Assembly: GCA_023446155.1 (NCBI GenBank)
Contig: JAEXIT010000012.1
Coordinates: 139,862-203,861, forward strand
Direction of reading: 5' to 3'
DNA from: Bacteroidota bacterium
Lineage (GTDB): Bacteria > Bacteroidota > Bacteroidia > Flavobacteriales > Flavobacteriaceae
DNA length: 64,000 nt
Shown here: positions 51,340 to 61,015 of the stretch, one piece after another
Position numbering within the stretch: the first letter of the stretch is position 1
How the letters are laid out: every line of letters starts with the position of its first letter
The notes under the pieces: model-generated
Database searches by the model: none
The model's input: the letters and a program-made list of their open reading frames with translations, nothing else
Told to the model about the DNA's origin: nothing
Translations under genes and position numbers: made by a program

Positions 51340-54021
51340 TTATTCTATAACAATCTTTCTAACTTCTTTTCTGTCGCCATCCTGAACAGTTACCAGATAA
51401 ATTCCGGTTTGTACATTGTTTAACTGTAAGTTCTGGTTAAATAGGCCAGCATTCTGGTACGATTTGTTGAAGATTTCTCTACCTCTGATATCGTGAACAA
51501 CCACTTTGATTTCGTTGTTTGAATTCGATTTGAACTCAACATTGAAGTTTCCGGTGTTCGGGTTCGGGTAGATGTTGAAGTCTTGTAGATTAAAGCTTTC
51601 AGATCCAAGAGTTACCGAAGTTTCTGTTTTACAGAACTGGAACGTGATGCTGTTTAATGTCGCCGATCTCGATGAGTTCGCTTTTTTAGCAGCAAACATC
51701 CATTGTCCGCCAGAGTTCATTCCTTCGTATACGTTTAATGGTGAACTTGGTTTGTAAGTTTGGTTGGTTGCTGTTGCAGCACAACTGAAGTTTGCTCCGT
51801 CATCGTCGAAAGTAGCTTTTAAGTTACCAATCGATGCCAAACAGTTTCCTCCTGTAAAGAACAAAGAGTTGATTGTTGAAGAGTTTGGTAGGGCAATACC
51901 TAAGCTTAAATCACTTGTTCTCTGACTGTTGATGTCTACTTTGATGTTAAAATCAGAGATAGTAAAGTTGTCTGGAACTGGAATACTATATCCGGTATAC
52001 GTTGTTGGTAGTTCAAGAGCCGTAAATGTTCTGGTGTAATCAGTACATGTTTTTTGTATGGTTACAGTATAACCTACAGAAATGTTTTTTGATAATGCGT
52101 AGAAAATGTTTCCTACCGCTTCTACTTTAATTCTGCAGTATGGCGCGGCTACGTTTGGAACAGTGATTGCCTGAGATCCGTCGTTTGGAGTATTCGCTAC
52201 TAATGTAGTGAATGTTGCACCATTATCGCTTGAGAATAAAATGTTAACATTAGCAGTGTTGATGTTGTTGGCAGTTGTACCGGCAACATCCCATGTAATC
52301 GTTTGTGTAGATCCTTGTGTCCAGGATACGTTGTCGTTTGCAGGAGAAGTTACTTTAAACGGACCAGCAGTAGCGTTAACGGTTACAGCCATTGAAGATG
52401 TGTTGGTTTGACCTACACCGGCTACGTTATCTCTTCCTGTAAGGGTGAAGTTAAGAGTTCTCGCTACATCGGATACCGATTCCCATGTAGTTGTTAATTT
52501 GTTTTGTAATACAGTAGCGAAATCAGGCATATAACGTACCGGAGTTGCAGACGGTGCTACAGAACGGAATGTTGGACCAGTTGCTTTTGTAGTTGTTGCG
52601 ATACTGTTGGCTCCTGTGTTACCCGAAACAGCAGTGTCGTTTTGTTCCCAGTTGTATGTCAATGCGTTTCCGTCAGGATCCGTTCCGGTACCTTTCAGTA
52701 CGAAAGCTGTTCCTTTTGGAATTGTATAGTTTGCTCCTGCACTGATAACCGGTGCCTGGTTTCCTGTTGGAGTGGTTACGGGACAAGATTTACCAGCCAT
52801 GTTGTTTTGGATCTGTAGGATACTTCTGTAAGTGAAGTAGTCGTCAGAGTGTGCCTGAACGTTATAGTCGGTAATTCCGGCATATCCCATAATGGATGAT
52901 CCTGAACCCGGCTCAACATTCACACCTGTTCCTTCAATATTGTGTGAAAACGTGTGGTTAGCGCCTAATTGGTGGCCTAGTTCGTGTGCAACATAGTCAA
53001 TATCAAAAGTGTCTCCCATTGGTACATCGTCAGATGGGGATGTATATCCGCTACCTTTGCTGTTGTCTACGCAAACACAACCGATACATCCGGCGTTACC
53101 TCCACCTCCGGAAGCACCAAATAGGTGTCCGATATCGTAGCCTGAATTACCAATAACAGCAGTTAGGTTGTTTTGTAATTCGGCATTCCATGCACCACCG
53201 GCACCGGCAGCTGCATCAGAATAAGGATCTGTTGCTGCATTGGTGTAAATTACCAACGAGTTGTTTGCAATAATGTTTAAATGAATGGCAAGGTCTTTTT
53301 CAAATACACCGTTCACACGTGCCATTGTTGCATTCATAGCGGCTAAAGCGCCCGCAACTGTACCTCCGTGGAATGTAGTGTATTCTCCTGTACAGGATAG
53401 TGCCAAACGCATCGTTTTTAACTGCCCGGTGTTAGAAAGTTGTTGCGATGGGTTGATTTTGTTTAGTAATTCATTGTTTAATACTTCTTCGTGCGGTGTA
53501 GAACAGTTAAAAGGAAGTTTTCCTTTTTCTCTCGCCGAAGTGTAGAAGGCATAGGTTTTGGCATCTGCCGAATAAGGCTCCATGAATTCCGCTTTTTTAC
53601 CAGCTCGGAATACCATAGTTTGGATGCCTTCCGGTGATATACTCATGCGTAACTGAGCGTATTGATCATCTATTCCAATTCCGATATATGAACGAATGTC
53701 CGGGAATTGTAATTGCAATTCCGGAGCAAAGTTTGACGCTTCGTAAATTCTGAATTTTTCGGTTTTTCCGTCTGCATTCGGGATGGATATAATCACATCT
53801 GAATTGTTGGAAAAACGACTCGGTGCTTTTGAAAGCTCCGCTTTAAGGGTACCGAAGTCTAAATTATAAAGAGAATAGTTAGTTGGGAAAGATTCTCTCT
53901 GAACTTTTTGTGAAATAACTACTCTTTCTTGCTTTGCGGGTGTCCATAGTCGGCCATTTTGGGCATAACCAACGGACATGGCAAATACTGATGCGAAAGA
54001 CAAAAGTATTTTTCTTTTCAT
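51340..54021 (-). CDS. Secreted M12B/reprolysin-like metalloprotease with P domain and T9SS tail (paralogue)
   Basis: An 893-aa paralogue of the neighbouring protease. The layout is the same: signal peptide (cut near GYA-Q), prodomain, AHELGHQLGANHTF zinc motif (~345), a beta domain nearly identical to the neighbour's (PFKVTSPANDNVSWTQGSTQ), P domain and T9SS type A tail (NIYPNPNTGNFNV...). The catalytic region differs more than the C-terminal half, as expected if the targets differ or if the tail was homogenised. Each gene has its own terminator. A Cys-rich loop (GNAGCIGCVCVD) in the catalytic domain is not seen in the paralogue. Confidence 0.92.
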   Translation of the reverse strand: MKRKILLSFASVFAMSVGYAQNGRLWTPAKQERVVISQKVQRESFPTNYSLYNLDFGTLKAELSKAPSRFSNNSDVIISIPNADGKTEKFRIYEASNFAPELQLQFPDIRSYIGIGIDDQYAQLRMSISPEGIQTMVFRAGKKAEFMEPYSADAKTYAFYTSAREKGKLPFNCSTPHEEVLNNELLNKINPSQQLSNTGQLKTMRLALSCTGEYTTFHGGTVAGALAAMNATMARVNGVFEKDLAIHLNIIANNSLVIYTNAATDPYSDAAAGAGGAWNAELQNNLTAVIGNSGYDIGHLFGASGGGGNAGCIGCVCVDNSKGSGYTSPSDDVPMGDTFDIDYVAHELGHQLGANHTFSHNIEGTGVNVEPGSGSSIMGYAGITDYNVQAHSDDYFTYRSILQIQNNMAGKSCPVTTPTGNQAPVISAGANYTIPKGTAFVLKGTGTDPDGNALTYNWEQNDTAVSGNTGANSIATTTKATGPTFRSVAPSATPVRYMPDFATVLQNKLTTTWESVSDVARTLNFTLTGRDNVAGVGQTNTSSMAVTVNATAGPFKVTSPANDNVSWTQGSTQTITWDVAGTTANNINTANVNILFSSDNGATFTTLVANTPNDGSQAITVPNVAAPYCRIKVEAVGNIFYALSKNISVGYTVTIQKTCTDYTRTFTALELPTTYTGYSIPVPDNFTISDFNIKVDINSQRTSDLSLGIALPNSSTINSLFFTGGNCLASIGNLKATFDDDGANFSCAATATNQTYKPSSPLNVYEGMNSGGQWMFAAKKANSSRSATLNSITFQFCKTETSVTLGSESFNLQDFNIYPNPNTGNFNVEFKSNSNNEIKVVVHDIRGREIFNKSYQNAGLFNQNLQLNNVQTGIYLVTVQDGDRKEVRKIVIE

Positions 54022-54346
54022 CTGAGGGATTTTAGGTTGTTAAACAGTTAAGTTTTGTAAAAGTACACCATTTATATAAAAAAAAAAGATTTTTCCTTTT
54101 TTTAACAAAAAACGGCATAGTAAAAGCACTGATACTGTATATTATAGTCAAATTTGGTAATTAGGGTTGAAGTTTTTTTGATGTTTTAAAATATGAAATA
54201 TAGGTTAGAAGTGTTAAAAAATAATTGTTAAATGGAATTTGGTGTGATTAAATTGTTTTTAATGCTTCTTTTTGTGGTTTTTGTGGTGTTTTGTATGAAA
54301 AAAATATACTTAAATTTGCAGGTTAAATAATTCTTACTGGAATATT
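54022..54346. other. Divergent intergenic region between M12B and M43 protease genes
   Basis: AT-rich 325 bp with no gene. It contains the plus-strand promoter at 54290-54318. On the minus side a TACTTTTA sequence ~30 nt before the M12B start could be a weak -7 box. Confidence 0.5.
54290..54318 (+). promoter_or_regulatory. Promoter of M43 protease gene
   Basis: TTTG (54290-54293), 17-nt spacer, TAAATTTG (54311-54318): both halves of the Bacteroidota primary promoter at acceptable spacing. The ATG is 28 nt downstream of the box. Confidence 0.65.
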
Positions 54347-56425
54347 ATGAAAAAAACTACATTATTGACAATCTTGGGGGCTTGTGTGGTGTCGGGAATG
54401 TTTTCCGTTACGACATATGCTCAGGAGGTTCAACGAAAAAAAGAACCAAAACTTTTTGGGAAACCGGCGTTGTCAACGGCTGTTAATCCTAAAAACGGTT
54501 TTGTGCGATGTGCTACAGATGAGTATGAAACGTATTTGCAGACAAATAATCCGAAACGAAGTACTACTGCGGCTTTCGAAGCTTGGTTGGCGCCCTTGGT
54601 GGAACAGGCTAAGGCCAATCGTTCCGAAACAGGTGGGGTGATTACGATCCCGGTGGTGGTTCACGTAATCCACAGTGGACAAACATTGGGGGTGGCTCCG
54701 AATATTACCGATGCTCAGGTGATGTCGCAAATTACGGTGATGAATAATGATTATCGCCGATTGGCGGGTACTCCGGGATTTAATTCAAATCCGGTGGGTG
54801 CCGATACCATGATTCAGTTTGCCTTGGCAAAACAGGATCCAAATGGTAATCCTACAAACGGAATCCACCGTGTGAATATGTGTAAAGATTCCTGGTCGGA
54901 AGATGATATCGAAGGAATCCTGAAACCTGGAACAATATGGAATCCGACGCAATATCTGAATATGTGGTCGGTTAGTTTCCTGGATGATACCTTGTTGGGA
55001 TATGCGCAATTCCCTTCGAATTCAGGTTTAGGCGGATTGGATACGGATGGAGGTCCGGAGGCTACCGATGGTGTGGTTTCGAATTATTCTACTTTTGGTA
55101 GTTCCGATTATAATGACGGTACTTTTATCCTGGCGGCACCGTATGATAAAGGAAGAACAATGACTCACGAAGTGGGACACTGGTTGGGATTACGCCATAT
55201 TTGGGGTGATAACAGTAGTTGTACGGTTAATGCGACCGACAGTTTTAATGATTACTGTTTGGATACGCCGGCGGCTTCGGATGCCAACTTTGAATGTCCT
55301 GTAGGAACGGATTCTTGTCCGTCAAGTCCGGGGGTGGATATGATCGAAAATTATATGGATTATACCGATGATGCCTGTATGAATATCTTTACCAATAATC
55401 AGAAAGCAAGGATTACTGCGGTAATGAATAATGCACTGCGTCGGGTAGAATTGAAAACATCTACAAAGGATCAGCCAATTGCACTTTTTGCTAACGATGC
55501 GGAAGTTATTCTGGATACCGATTGTACAGCTGTTTTAGGTGCGGCATGTGGAAACGGAACACAAACCATCCGAAAAGTGTTGCTGTACAACAGAGGGACC
55601 AGTGCGTTAACGTCTGCCGGATTAAATTATACGGTAAACGGTGGTGCGGCAACTCCTTTTAACTGGACCGGATCGTTAGCGCCAAATGCATATGCAGTGG
55701 TGAGTATCCCGGTAACGGTAACAGCAACGGTGCCTTTTACGGTAGCGGTGGTTACGGCCAACGGGGTGGCGGATCAGAGAAGTTCGAACAATTCGGCTAC
55801 CGGAACTGTAGCGCCGTCTACGCCGGAGAATTATGGTTCCAATCAGGTGGTATTTAAATTGCAATTGGATCAATGGGGATCGGAAACCAGTTGGAATCTG
55901 AAAAATAGTGCCGGAACAATCGTTTATCAAGGTGGCGGTTATCAGGATTCGGATCCGAATATGCCAACTTTAATCACGCAGAACTGGACGCTACCAAGTA
56001 ACAATTGTTATACGTTTACTATTTTCGATGATTATGGTGATGGTTTTTGTTGTGACTATGGGAATGGGTATTACCGTATTGAAACGCCAACGGGGACAAT
56101 TATTGCTTCCGGAGGACAATTTGGGGAGTCAGAAACAAAAGCATTCCGTATAAATGCCCTGGGAACAAACGATTTTGCAATGCTTAATGCTCTATCGGTT
56201 TATCCAAATCCGGCAAAAGAAATTTTAAATATCGTGGTGCCGGAAGGAGCCGATTTACCGGATAGTTATGTGGTGTATAACAATATTGGTCAAACGGTAT
56301 TGCAACGTAATGCATTGATAGCTACTGATTTAACAATCAATACGGGGGGACTAAGTAACGGGGTGTATTTCATTAAAGTTACGAAAGCGGGTAGTGTAAA
56401 AACAATTAAGTTTATTAAAAGTTAA
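54347..56425 (+). CDS. Secreted M43 (pappalysin-like) metalloprotease with T9SS tail
   Basis: A 692-aa protein with a signal peptide (cut after TYA-Q, ~26) and prodomain. The M43 catalytic domain carries THEVGHWLGLRHIWG (HExxHxxGxxH, ~273-283) and the Met-turn region ENYMDYTDDACMNIF. CARDB/adhesion-like and beta-sandwich segments follow (VYQGGGYQD..., CYTFTIFDDYGDGFCCDYGNG), ending in a T9SS type A sorting domain (SVYPNPAKEIL, SNGVYFIKV). It is a surface or secreted protease; known M43 relatives cleave specific peptide bonds in host or matrix proteins. A promoter is identified just upstream and a terminator follows. Confidence 0.92.
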   Translation: MKKTTLLTILGACVVSGMFSVTTYAQEVQRKKEPKLFGKPALSTAVNPKNGFVRCATDEYETYLQTNNPKRSTTAAFEAWLAPLVEQAKANRSETGGVITIPVVVHVIHSGQTLGVAPNITDAQVMSQITVMNNDYRRLAGTPGFNSNPVGADTMIQFALAKQDPNGNPTNGIHRVNMCKDSWSEDDIEGILKPGTIWNPTQYLNMWSVSFLDDTLLGYAQFPSNSGLGGLDTDGGPEATDGVVSNYSTFGSSDYNDGTFILAAPYDKGRTMTHEVGHWLGLRHIWGDNSSCTVNATDSFNDYCLDTPAASDANFECPVGTDSCPSSPGVDMIENYMDYTDDACMNIFTNNQKARITAVMNNALRRVELKTSTKDQPIALFANDAEVILDTDCTAVLGAACGNGTQTIRKVLLYNRGTSALTSAGLNYTVNGGAATPFNWTGSLAPNAYAVVSIPVTVTATVPFTVAVVTANGVADQRSSNNSATGTVAPSTPENYGSNQVVFKLQLDQWGSETSWNLKNSAGTIVYQGGGYQDSDPNMPTLITQNWTLPSNNCYTFTIFDDYGDGFCCDYGNGYYRIETPTGTIIASGGQFGESETKAFRINALGTNDFAMLNALSVYPNPAKEILNIVVPEGADLPDSYVVYNNIGQTVLQRNALIATDLTINTGGLSNGVYFIKVTKAGSVKTIKFIKS

Positions 56426-56450
56426 ATGCAAACATGCTACTTTTTATAGT

Positions 56451-56485
56451 AAGAGCTGCGGGGTTTACTCGCAGCTCTTTTTTTT
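56451..56485 (+). terminator. Terminator of first M43 protease gene
   Basis: A perfect 10-bp stem AAGAGCTGCG with a 9-nt loop and a T8 tail, 26 nt after the stop. Confidence 0.9.
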
Positions 56486-56590
56486 GTGGAAATAGAATTT
56501 TGTGCGATCGATCAAAAGTTTGAGTTGTCATAATAAGATTGCTTTTTGTTATATTTATAACAAATAGTATTATGATTTAAAATATAAAAG

Positions 56591-58627
56591 ATGAGGCTAA
56601 GAGACGGAAGGCTATGTTTTTTGATCTTGTTGTTTCTGACTTTCGACGGGATGGCTCAGGATAGAATACAGCAAAAGGAAGAACACTATGTGCGATGTTA
56701 TACGGTAGAAAATGAGCTTTTTTTACAGAAAGAAGAAACCGGAAGAGCAACCGCTAATGAATTTGAAACCTGGTTGGCGCCATTTGTGGAAGAGGTTAAG
56801 CAGAATAGCGAAGCACGACAAAACAGTAGGAGTAGCAGTGTGCTCAGAATTCCCGTAGTGGTTCACGTGATTCATAATGGACAACGGGTCGGAGTGGGTT
56901 CCAATATCACAGACGAGCAGGTGCTGTCGCAGATCGAGGTGCTTAATCAGGATTTTAGAAGGAAAGTGAATACCCCCGGATATAATGATAATCCGGTTGG
57001 AGCAGATACTGAAATCGAATTCTGTTTGGCACAACGAACACCCGACGGTAATCCAACCAATGGAATCAACCGGGTAAATACCGGACTGTCCGGCTATACA
57101 TCGCGACAACAGGTGGAGACTATCTTGAAGCCAACTACGGTATGGGATTCGGAACGCTATCTTAATATTTGGGTGATCAATATTGAAGGAACCGGAGAAT
57201 GGTCGAAACAGTTGGGATATGCACAACCTCCCTCTGCTTCGGGATTAACCGGGCTTCGGGAACTTAACGGAGCGGCAAGTACCGATGGTATCGTAATAAA
57301 TTATAATGCATTTGGTTCCAGAAGTATATACCCGGAAGGAAGCTACCGGCAGTTATACGATCATGGGCGAACAACGACCCACGAAATAGGGCATTGGTTT
57401 GGATTGCGCCATATATGGGGTGATGGCGGTTGTGATGTGGATGATTTCTGTGCCGATACACCCGTAGCTTCCAGGCCTAATGAAACCTACTGTAAAGATG
57501 AGGGAGTGGATTCCTGTCCGAATTTGCCCGGTAAGGACATGGTCGAAAACTATATGGACTATACAAAAGACACGTGTATGAATGTGTTTACCCGGGATCA
57601 AAAATATAGAATGTGGGCTGTTTTATACAATGCTCCCCGCCGTTCGTCATTGCGCTTGTCAAATGGGGGAGTGCCTTTACATCTTCAAATAGAGGCAGCC
57701 ATTAGTATGGGAGAATTGGTAATGCCAGTGTGTGAAGATACCGTTGTGCCGTCTGTGGTTTTAAAAAATAATGGGAGTGAAACAATCACTAAGGCAACGA
57801 TAATATTTGGAGTAGACGAATCAGACGAACAGCTTTTTAACTGGACCGGAACATTGAAGCGTAGTGCTTCCGTTACAATAGTACTTCCGAAACAAAATGT
57901 TACACCCGGAATACATACGTTTTATGCTAATCTGGAAACGGTTAATGGCAAAACAGATGAGTATAGTGGAAATAATAATGTTGGGAAAACATTTGCTACC
58001 AGTTATACCACCGATGAACTGATCTTTACGCTTCAACGGGATTATTTTGGAGCGGATACAAGCTGGCGATTGACCAATAGTGACGGAACGGAATTGTACT
58101 CGGGCGGACCTTACAAAAATACACCTAAATGGGTTGGCTTTAATCCAAATCCATTGGATCCGCCTATGGTGGAAAACTGGAATCTGCCGAAAAGCGATTG
58201 CTATACCTTTACACTATTCGATCTTGGTGATGATGGCATTAATAACCGAACGGGCGGAGCAGGCTATTATACGATAGAAACAGCAGATCATGTTCCAATC
58301 GTTAGAGGTGGCGTTTTTGAGTCGGAAGACGAGCACGTTATTAAAATCAACAGGTTGACAGCCGGACTCGATGATCCCGATCCGGAAGGAAGAATTAGCC
58401 TGTATCCGAATCCGTCGAACGAAAAAATAACAATCTCACTTCCTGCCGAAATCGGATTGCCGCAGTACATACGTTTGTTTAATAGCTTGGGACAGGAATT
58501 GTCGCAGGTTGTTGTTCGAACGGATACCGACTTAATGATGGATATTTCCGGGTTGAGTACCGGTATTTATTTTGTTGAACTGGATCAGACTGGGCGTTTG
58601 AAAAGGATGAAATTCGTTAAAAATTAA
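56591..58627 (+). CDS. Secreted M43 metalloprotease with T9SS tail (paralogue)
   Basis: A 678-aa paralogue of the preceding gene with the same order of domains: signal peptide, prodomain (FLQKEETGRATANEFETWLAPF), M43 core with THEIGHWFGLRHIWGD (~262-275) and ENYMDYTKDTCMNVF, beta domains (CYTFTLFDLGDDGIN) and a T9SS type A tail (SLYPNPSNEKITI, STGIYFVEL). Sequence divergence from its neighbour is moderate throughout, so this duplication is older than the neighbouring M12B tail homogenisation. Confidence 0.92.
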   Translation: MRLRDGRLCFLILLFLTFDGMAQDRIQQKEEHYVRCYTVENELFLQKEETGRATANEFETWLAPFVEEVKQNSEARQNSRSSSVLRIPVVVHVIHNGQRVGVGSNITDEQVLSQIEVLNQDFRRKVNTPGYNDNPVGADTEIEFCLAQRTPDGNPTNGINRVNTGLSGYTSRQQVETILKPTTVWDSERYLNIWVINIEGTGEWSKQLGYAQPPSASGLTGLRELNGAASTDGIVINYNAFGSRSIYPEGSYRQLYDHGRTTTHEIGHWFGLRHIWGDGGCDVDDFCADTPVASRPNETYCKDEGVDSCPNLPGKDMVENYMDYTKDTCMNVFTRDQKYRMWAVLYNAPRRSSLRLSNGGVPLHLQIEAAISMGELVMPVCEDTVVPSVVLKNNGSETITKATIIFGVDESDEQLFNWTGTLKRSASVTIVLPKQNVTPGIHTFYANLETVNGKTDEYSGNNNVGKTFATSYTTDELIFTLQRDYFGADTSWRLTNSDGTELYSGGPYKNTPKWVGFNPNPLDPPMVENWNLPKSDCYTFTLFDLGDDGINNRTGGAGYYTIETADHVPIVRGGVFESEDEHVIKINRLTAGLDDPDPEGRISLYPNPSNEKITISLPAEIGLPQYIRLFNSLGQELSQVVVRTDTDLMMDISGLSTGIYFVELDQTGRLKRMKFVKN

Positions 58628-58652
58628 AAGAAATAGCCGGATTATTATTCCT

Positions 58653-58687
58653 AAGAGGATTGTTTTATTGCAATCCTCTTTTTTTAT
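58653..58687 (+). terminator. Terminator of second M43 protease gene
   Basis: AAGAGGATTG stem, 8-nt loop, CAATCCTCTT plus T run, about 25 nt after the stop. Because it lies across the most upstream possible ribF start, it argues for a later ribF start. Confidence 0.9.
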
Positions 58688-58728
58688 ATAAATGGGAACA
58701 CGTAAATTTGCCAATCAAAATCAATCCA

Positions 58729-59673
58729 TTGAAAGTATTTTCATCAATTCAGGAATTTAAAACAACTACCAGAACAGTAGTAACGCTGGGAACGTTTGAC
58801 GGGGTCCATTTGGGACACAGAAGTATATTGGAAAAAGTGATGACCAGTAGTAAAAAGATGCAGGCCGAAAGTTTGTTGCTGACGTTTTTTCCACATCCGA
58901 GGATGGTGTTACAGCAGGATTCGGATATCAAATTACTGAATACAATTGATGAAAAAATTATTTTACTACGAGAATTCGGAATTGAAAATCTTATTATCCA
59001 TCCGTTTGATCAGTCATTCTCAAGATTGACGGCGGAGGAGTTCGTGAAAAATATACTGGTCGATCAGTTTAATATCTGTAAAATTATTATTGGATATGAT
59101 CATCGATTCGGGCGCAATAGAACCGCGACAATCGACGATCTGATCCGTTTTGGAAAGGAGTACGGTTTTGAAGTGGAACAAATTTCGGCTCAGGAAATTG
59201 ATGATGTGTCGATCAGTTCCACCAAAATACGAAATGCCCTGGGTGAAGGGAATGTGGCGTTGGCCAATTCGTACCTCGGATATCATTACTTCTTTACCGG
59301 AACAGTGATAAAAGGAAATCAATTGGGAAGAACGATCAATTTTCCGACGGCCAATTTTAAAATTGAAGAAGATTACAAACTAATTCCGCAAAATGGGGTC
59401 TATATTGTGTCGTCTATAATTAACGGTCAATTTGTGCCCGGTATGATGAATATCGGAGTGCGACCAACGGTAGAGGGCGTGGCGTTAACCGTTGAAGTGC
59501 ACTACCTGGATTTTGATGGTGATTTATACGGCCAAAAACTAAGCGTTTCCATTTATGAAAAAATCAGGGACGAACAAAAATTCCCTTCTTTCGACGATCT
59601 GAAAAAACAATTGGAGCAGGATAAGCAAACGGCCAAAAATTACTTTTTAGAAAGAGAAAATAAATCACTTTAA
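58729..59673 (+). CDS. ribF: Bifunctional riboflavin kinase/FAD synthetase
   Basis: About 314 aa from a TTG start (MKVFSSIQEF). This is the usual N-terminus in flavobacterial RibF and gives the normal family length; a start further upstream would lie in the terminator of the preceding gene. FAD synthetase domain: TLGTFDGVHLGHRSIL nucleotide-binding motif and SISSTKIRNALGEG. Riboflavin kinase domain: GRTINFPTANF, PQNGVYIV, MMNIGVRPTV. It converts riboflavin to FMN and then FAD in the cytoplasm. Confidence 0.93.
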   Translation: MKVFSSIQEFKTTTRTVVTLGTFDGVHLGHRSILEKVMTSSKKMQAESLLLTFFPHPRMVLQQDSDIKLLNTIDEKIILLREFGIENLIIHPFDQSFSRLTAEEFVKNILVDQFNICKIIIGYDHRFGRNRTATIDDLIRFGKEYGFEVEQISAQEIDDVSISSTKIRNALGEGNVALANSYLGYHYFFTGTVIKGNQLGRTINFPTANFKIEEDYKLIPQNGVYIVSSIINGQFVPGMMNIGVRPTVEGVALTVEVHYLDFDGDLYGQKLSVSIYEKIRDEQKFPSFDDLKKQLEQDKQTAKNYFLERENKSL

Positions 59674-59715
59674 CGATTAATCTGTCAAATTAAAATAATC
59701 AGGCTTAAAATTTTG

Positions 59716-59723
59716 TAAATTTG
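59716..59723 (+). promoter_or_regulatory. -7 box upstream of the 151-aa membrane gene
   Basis: TAAATTTG matches the consensus, 77 bp before the ATG. The leader holds a small hairpin (CTAAGA/TCTTAG, 59738-59758). No clear -33 element. Confidence 0.4.
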
Positions 59724-59800
59724 ATAAGTGCTTGAAGCTAAGAGTGTTCTTTTCTTAGTTTGGAAGACAAAATCCATGTCTCACTTTAAAATTTACGATT

Positions 59801-60256
59801 ATGTTGAAGTCAAGAGAATTTAAAAACGGGATGGTTATTTTTATCGGAATTGCATTGTATTTCCTGATCATGGAAGTATTGGGCTTAACTGATAAATTGT
59901 ATTTGCGATTGTTTAATGCGGTAATTGTGCTCTACGGAGCCAACAGAACCATCAAGGAAAACTTCAGAGATGGAAATACCGAATACCTGAACAATATGCT
60001 TTCAAGTTTTAAAACCTGTGTAATCGGTATTGTGGTTAGTGTGGCTGCACTTATCGTTTATGTGCATATACGAGGTGGTGAGCCATATCTGGCGCGTCTT
60101 TCGGATGGCTTCCTGTTTGTAGGTGGAAAACCAAAAGTAAACGAATATTGTATCGGACTACTGTTTGAAGGTATTGCGTCTTCCGTAGTCGGTTGTATCT
60201 TATTAATGCAATATTGGCACGGTAAAGTGGTAAAACCACGACCGCATCATCACTGA
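59801..60256 (+). CDS. Predicted inner-membrane protein, unknown family
   Basis: A 151-aa protein with four likely membrane segments (MVIFIGIALYFLIMEVL, YLRLFNAVIVLYGA, CVIGIVVSVAALIVYVHI, IASSVVGCILLMQYW) and a C-terminal His-rich tail (RPHHH). Similar small membrane proteins are common in flavobacteria. Function unknown. The last 7 nt overlap the end of the convergent lpxH gene. Confidence 0.7.
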   Translation: MLKSREFKNGMVIFIGIALYFLIMEVLGLTDKLYLRLFNAVIVLYGANRTIKENFRDGNTEYLNNMLSSFKTCVIGIVVSVAALIVYVHIRGGEPYLARLSDGFLFVGGKPKVNEYCIGLLFEGIASSVVGCILLMQYWHGKVVKPRPHHH

Positions 60257-61011
60257 TCGGTAAATTTTTTCAGTTCGAAAGTGGCGCCATCAAAAATACC
60301 GTAGGTGAAATAACTGATCCAGTCACCTAGATTGATATATTTAGCCGTCTCGGAAAGTGTAATTTCGAGAGGTAAATGCCTGTGGCCAAATACGAAATAA
60401 TCGTAACGCTTCGATTGCAGTTTCATTTTAGAATACTGTACCAGCCATTCGTTTTCTTCGCCCAGGTATTTTACATCTTCGGCTCCCGAAATCAGTTTGT
60501 TTTTTACCGAAAGGTATTGTGCCAGTCGAACACCCAAATCCGGATGTAACCAACGGAAAAGCCATTTCGAAAACGGATTGGTAAAGACTTTTTTCATTCT
60601 TTTATAGCCTTTATCACCAGGGCCTAAGCCATCGCCATGACCAATAAGGAACAGTTTGTTGTTAAAGGTGAATTCCTGCGGGGTATGATAGACCGGAATA
60701 TTTAATTCCCGTTCAAAATAATCGTACATCCACAAATCGTGGTTGCCTACAAAAAAATAAATCTGAATACCGCTATCGCGCAATTCGGCCAGTTTGCCCA
60801 AAACACGTATAAACCCTTTTGGAACAACTGTTTTGTATTCAAACCAGAAATCGAATAGGTCTCCCAGTAGGAAAAGGACTTCAGCATCTTTTTTGATCAT
60901 GTCTAGCCAGGCCACAAATTTCTGCTCCCGCGGAAAACTTTTTTCTGGGGTTGGCGCGCCAAAATGCTGATCGGAGGCAAAATATATTTTTTTGTCTAAC
61001 GGAATGTTCAT
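60250..61011 (-). CDS. lpxH: UDP-2,3-diacylglucosamine diphosphatase (LpxH family)
   Basis: About 253 aa from the chosen ATG (MNIPLDKKIYFASDQHFG). All metallophosphatase motifs are present: SDQH, LGDLFDFWFE, VGNHDLW, HGDGLG, FGHRHLP, with the basic residues expected in the lipid-binding cap. It cleaves the pyrophosphate of UDP-2,3-diacylglucosamine in lipid A synthesis, at the inner membrane's inner face. A 4-nt gap separates it from queD upstream, so the two are cotranscribed. Confidence 0.9.
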   Translation of the reverse strand: MNIPLDKKIYFASDQHFGAPTPEKSFPREQKFVAWLDMIKKDAEVLFLLGDLFDFWFEYKTVVPKGFIRVLGKLAELRDSGIQIYFFVGNHDLWMYDYFERELNIPVYHTPQEFTFNNKLFLIGHGDGLGPGDKGYKRMKKVFTNPFSKWLFRWLHPDLGVRLAQYLSVKNKLISGAEDVKYLGEENEWLVQYSKMKLQSKRYDYFVFGHRHLPLEITLSETAKYINLGDWISYFTYGIFDGATFELKKFTDQ

Positions 61012-61015
61012 AAGC

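Noticed and set aside
58660..58728. Longer ribF start
   Set aside because: It would begin inside the terminator hairpin of the preceding gene and add residues absent from the family.
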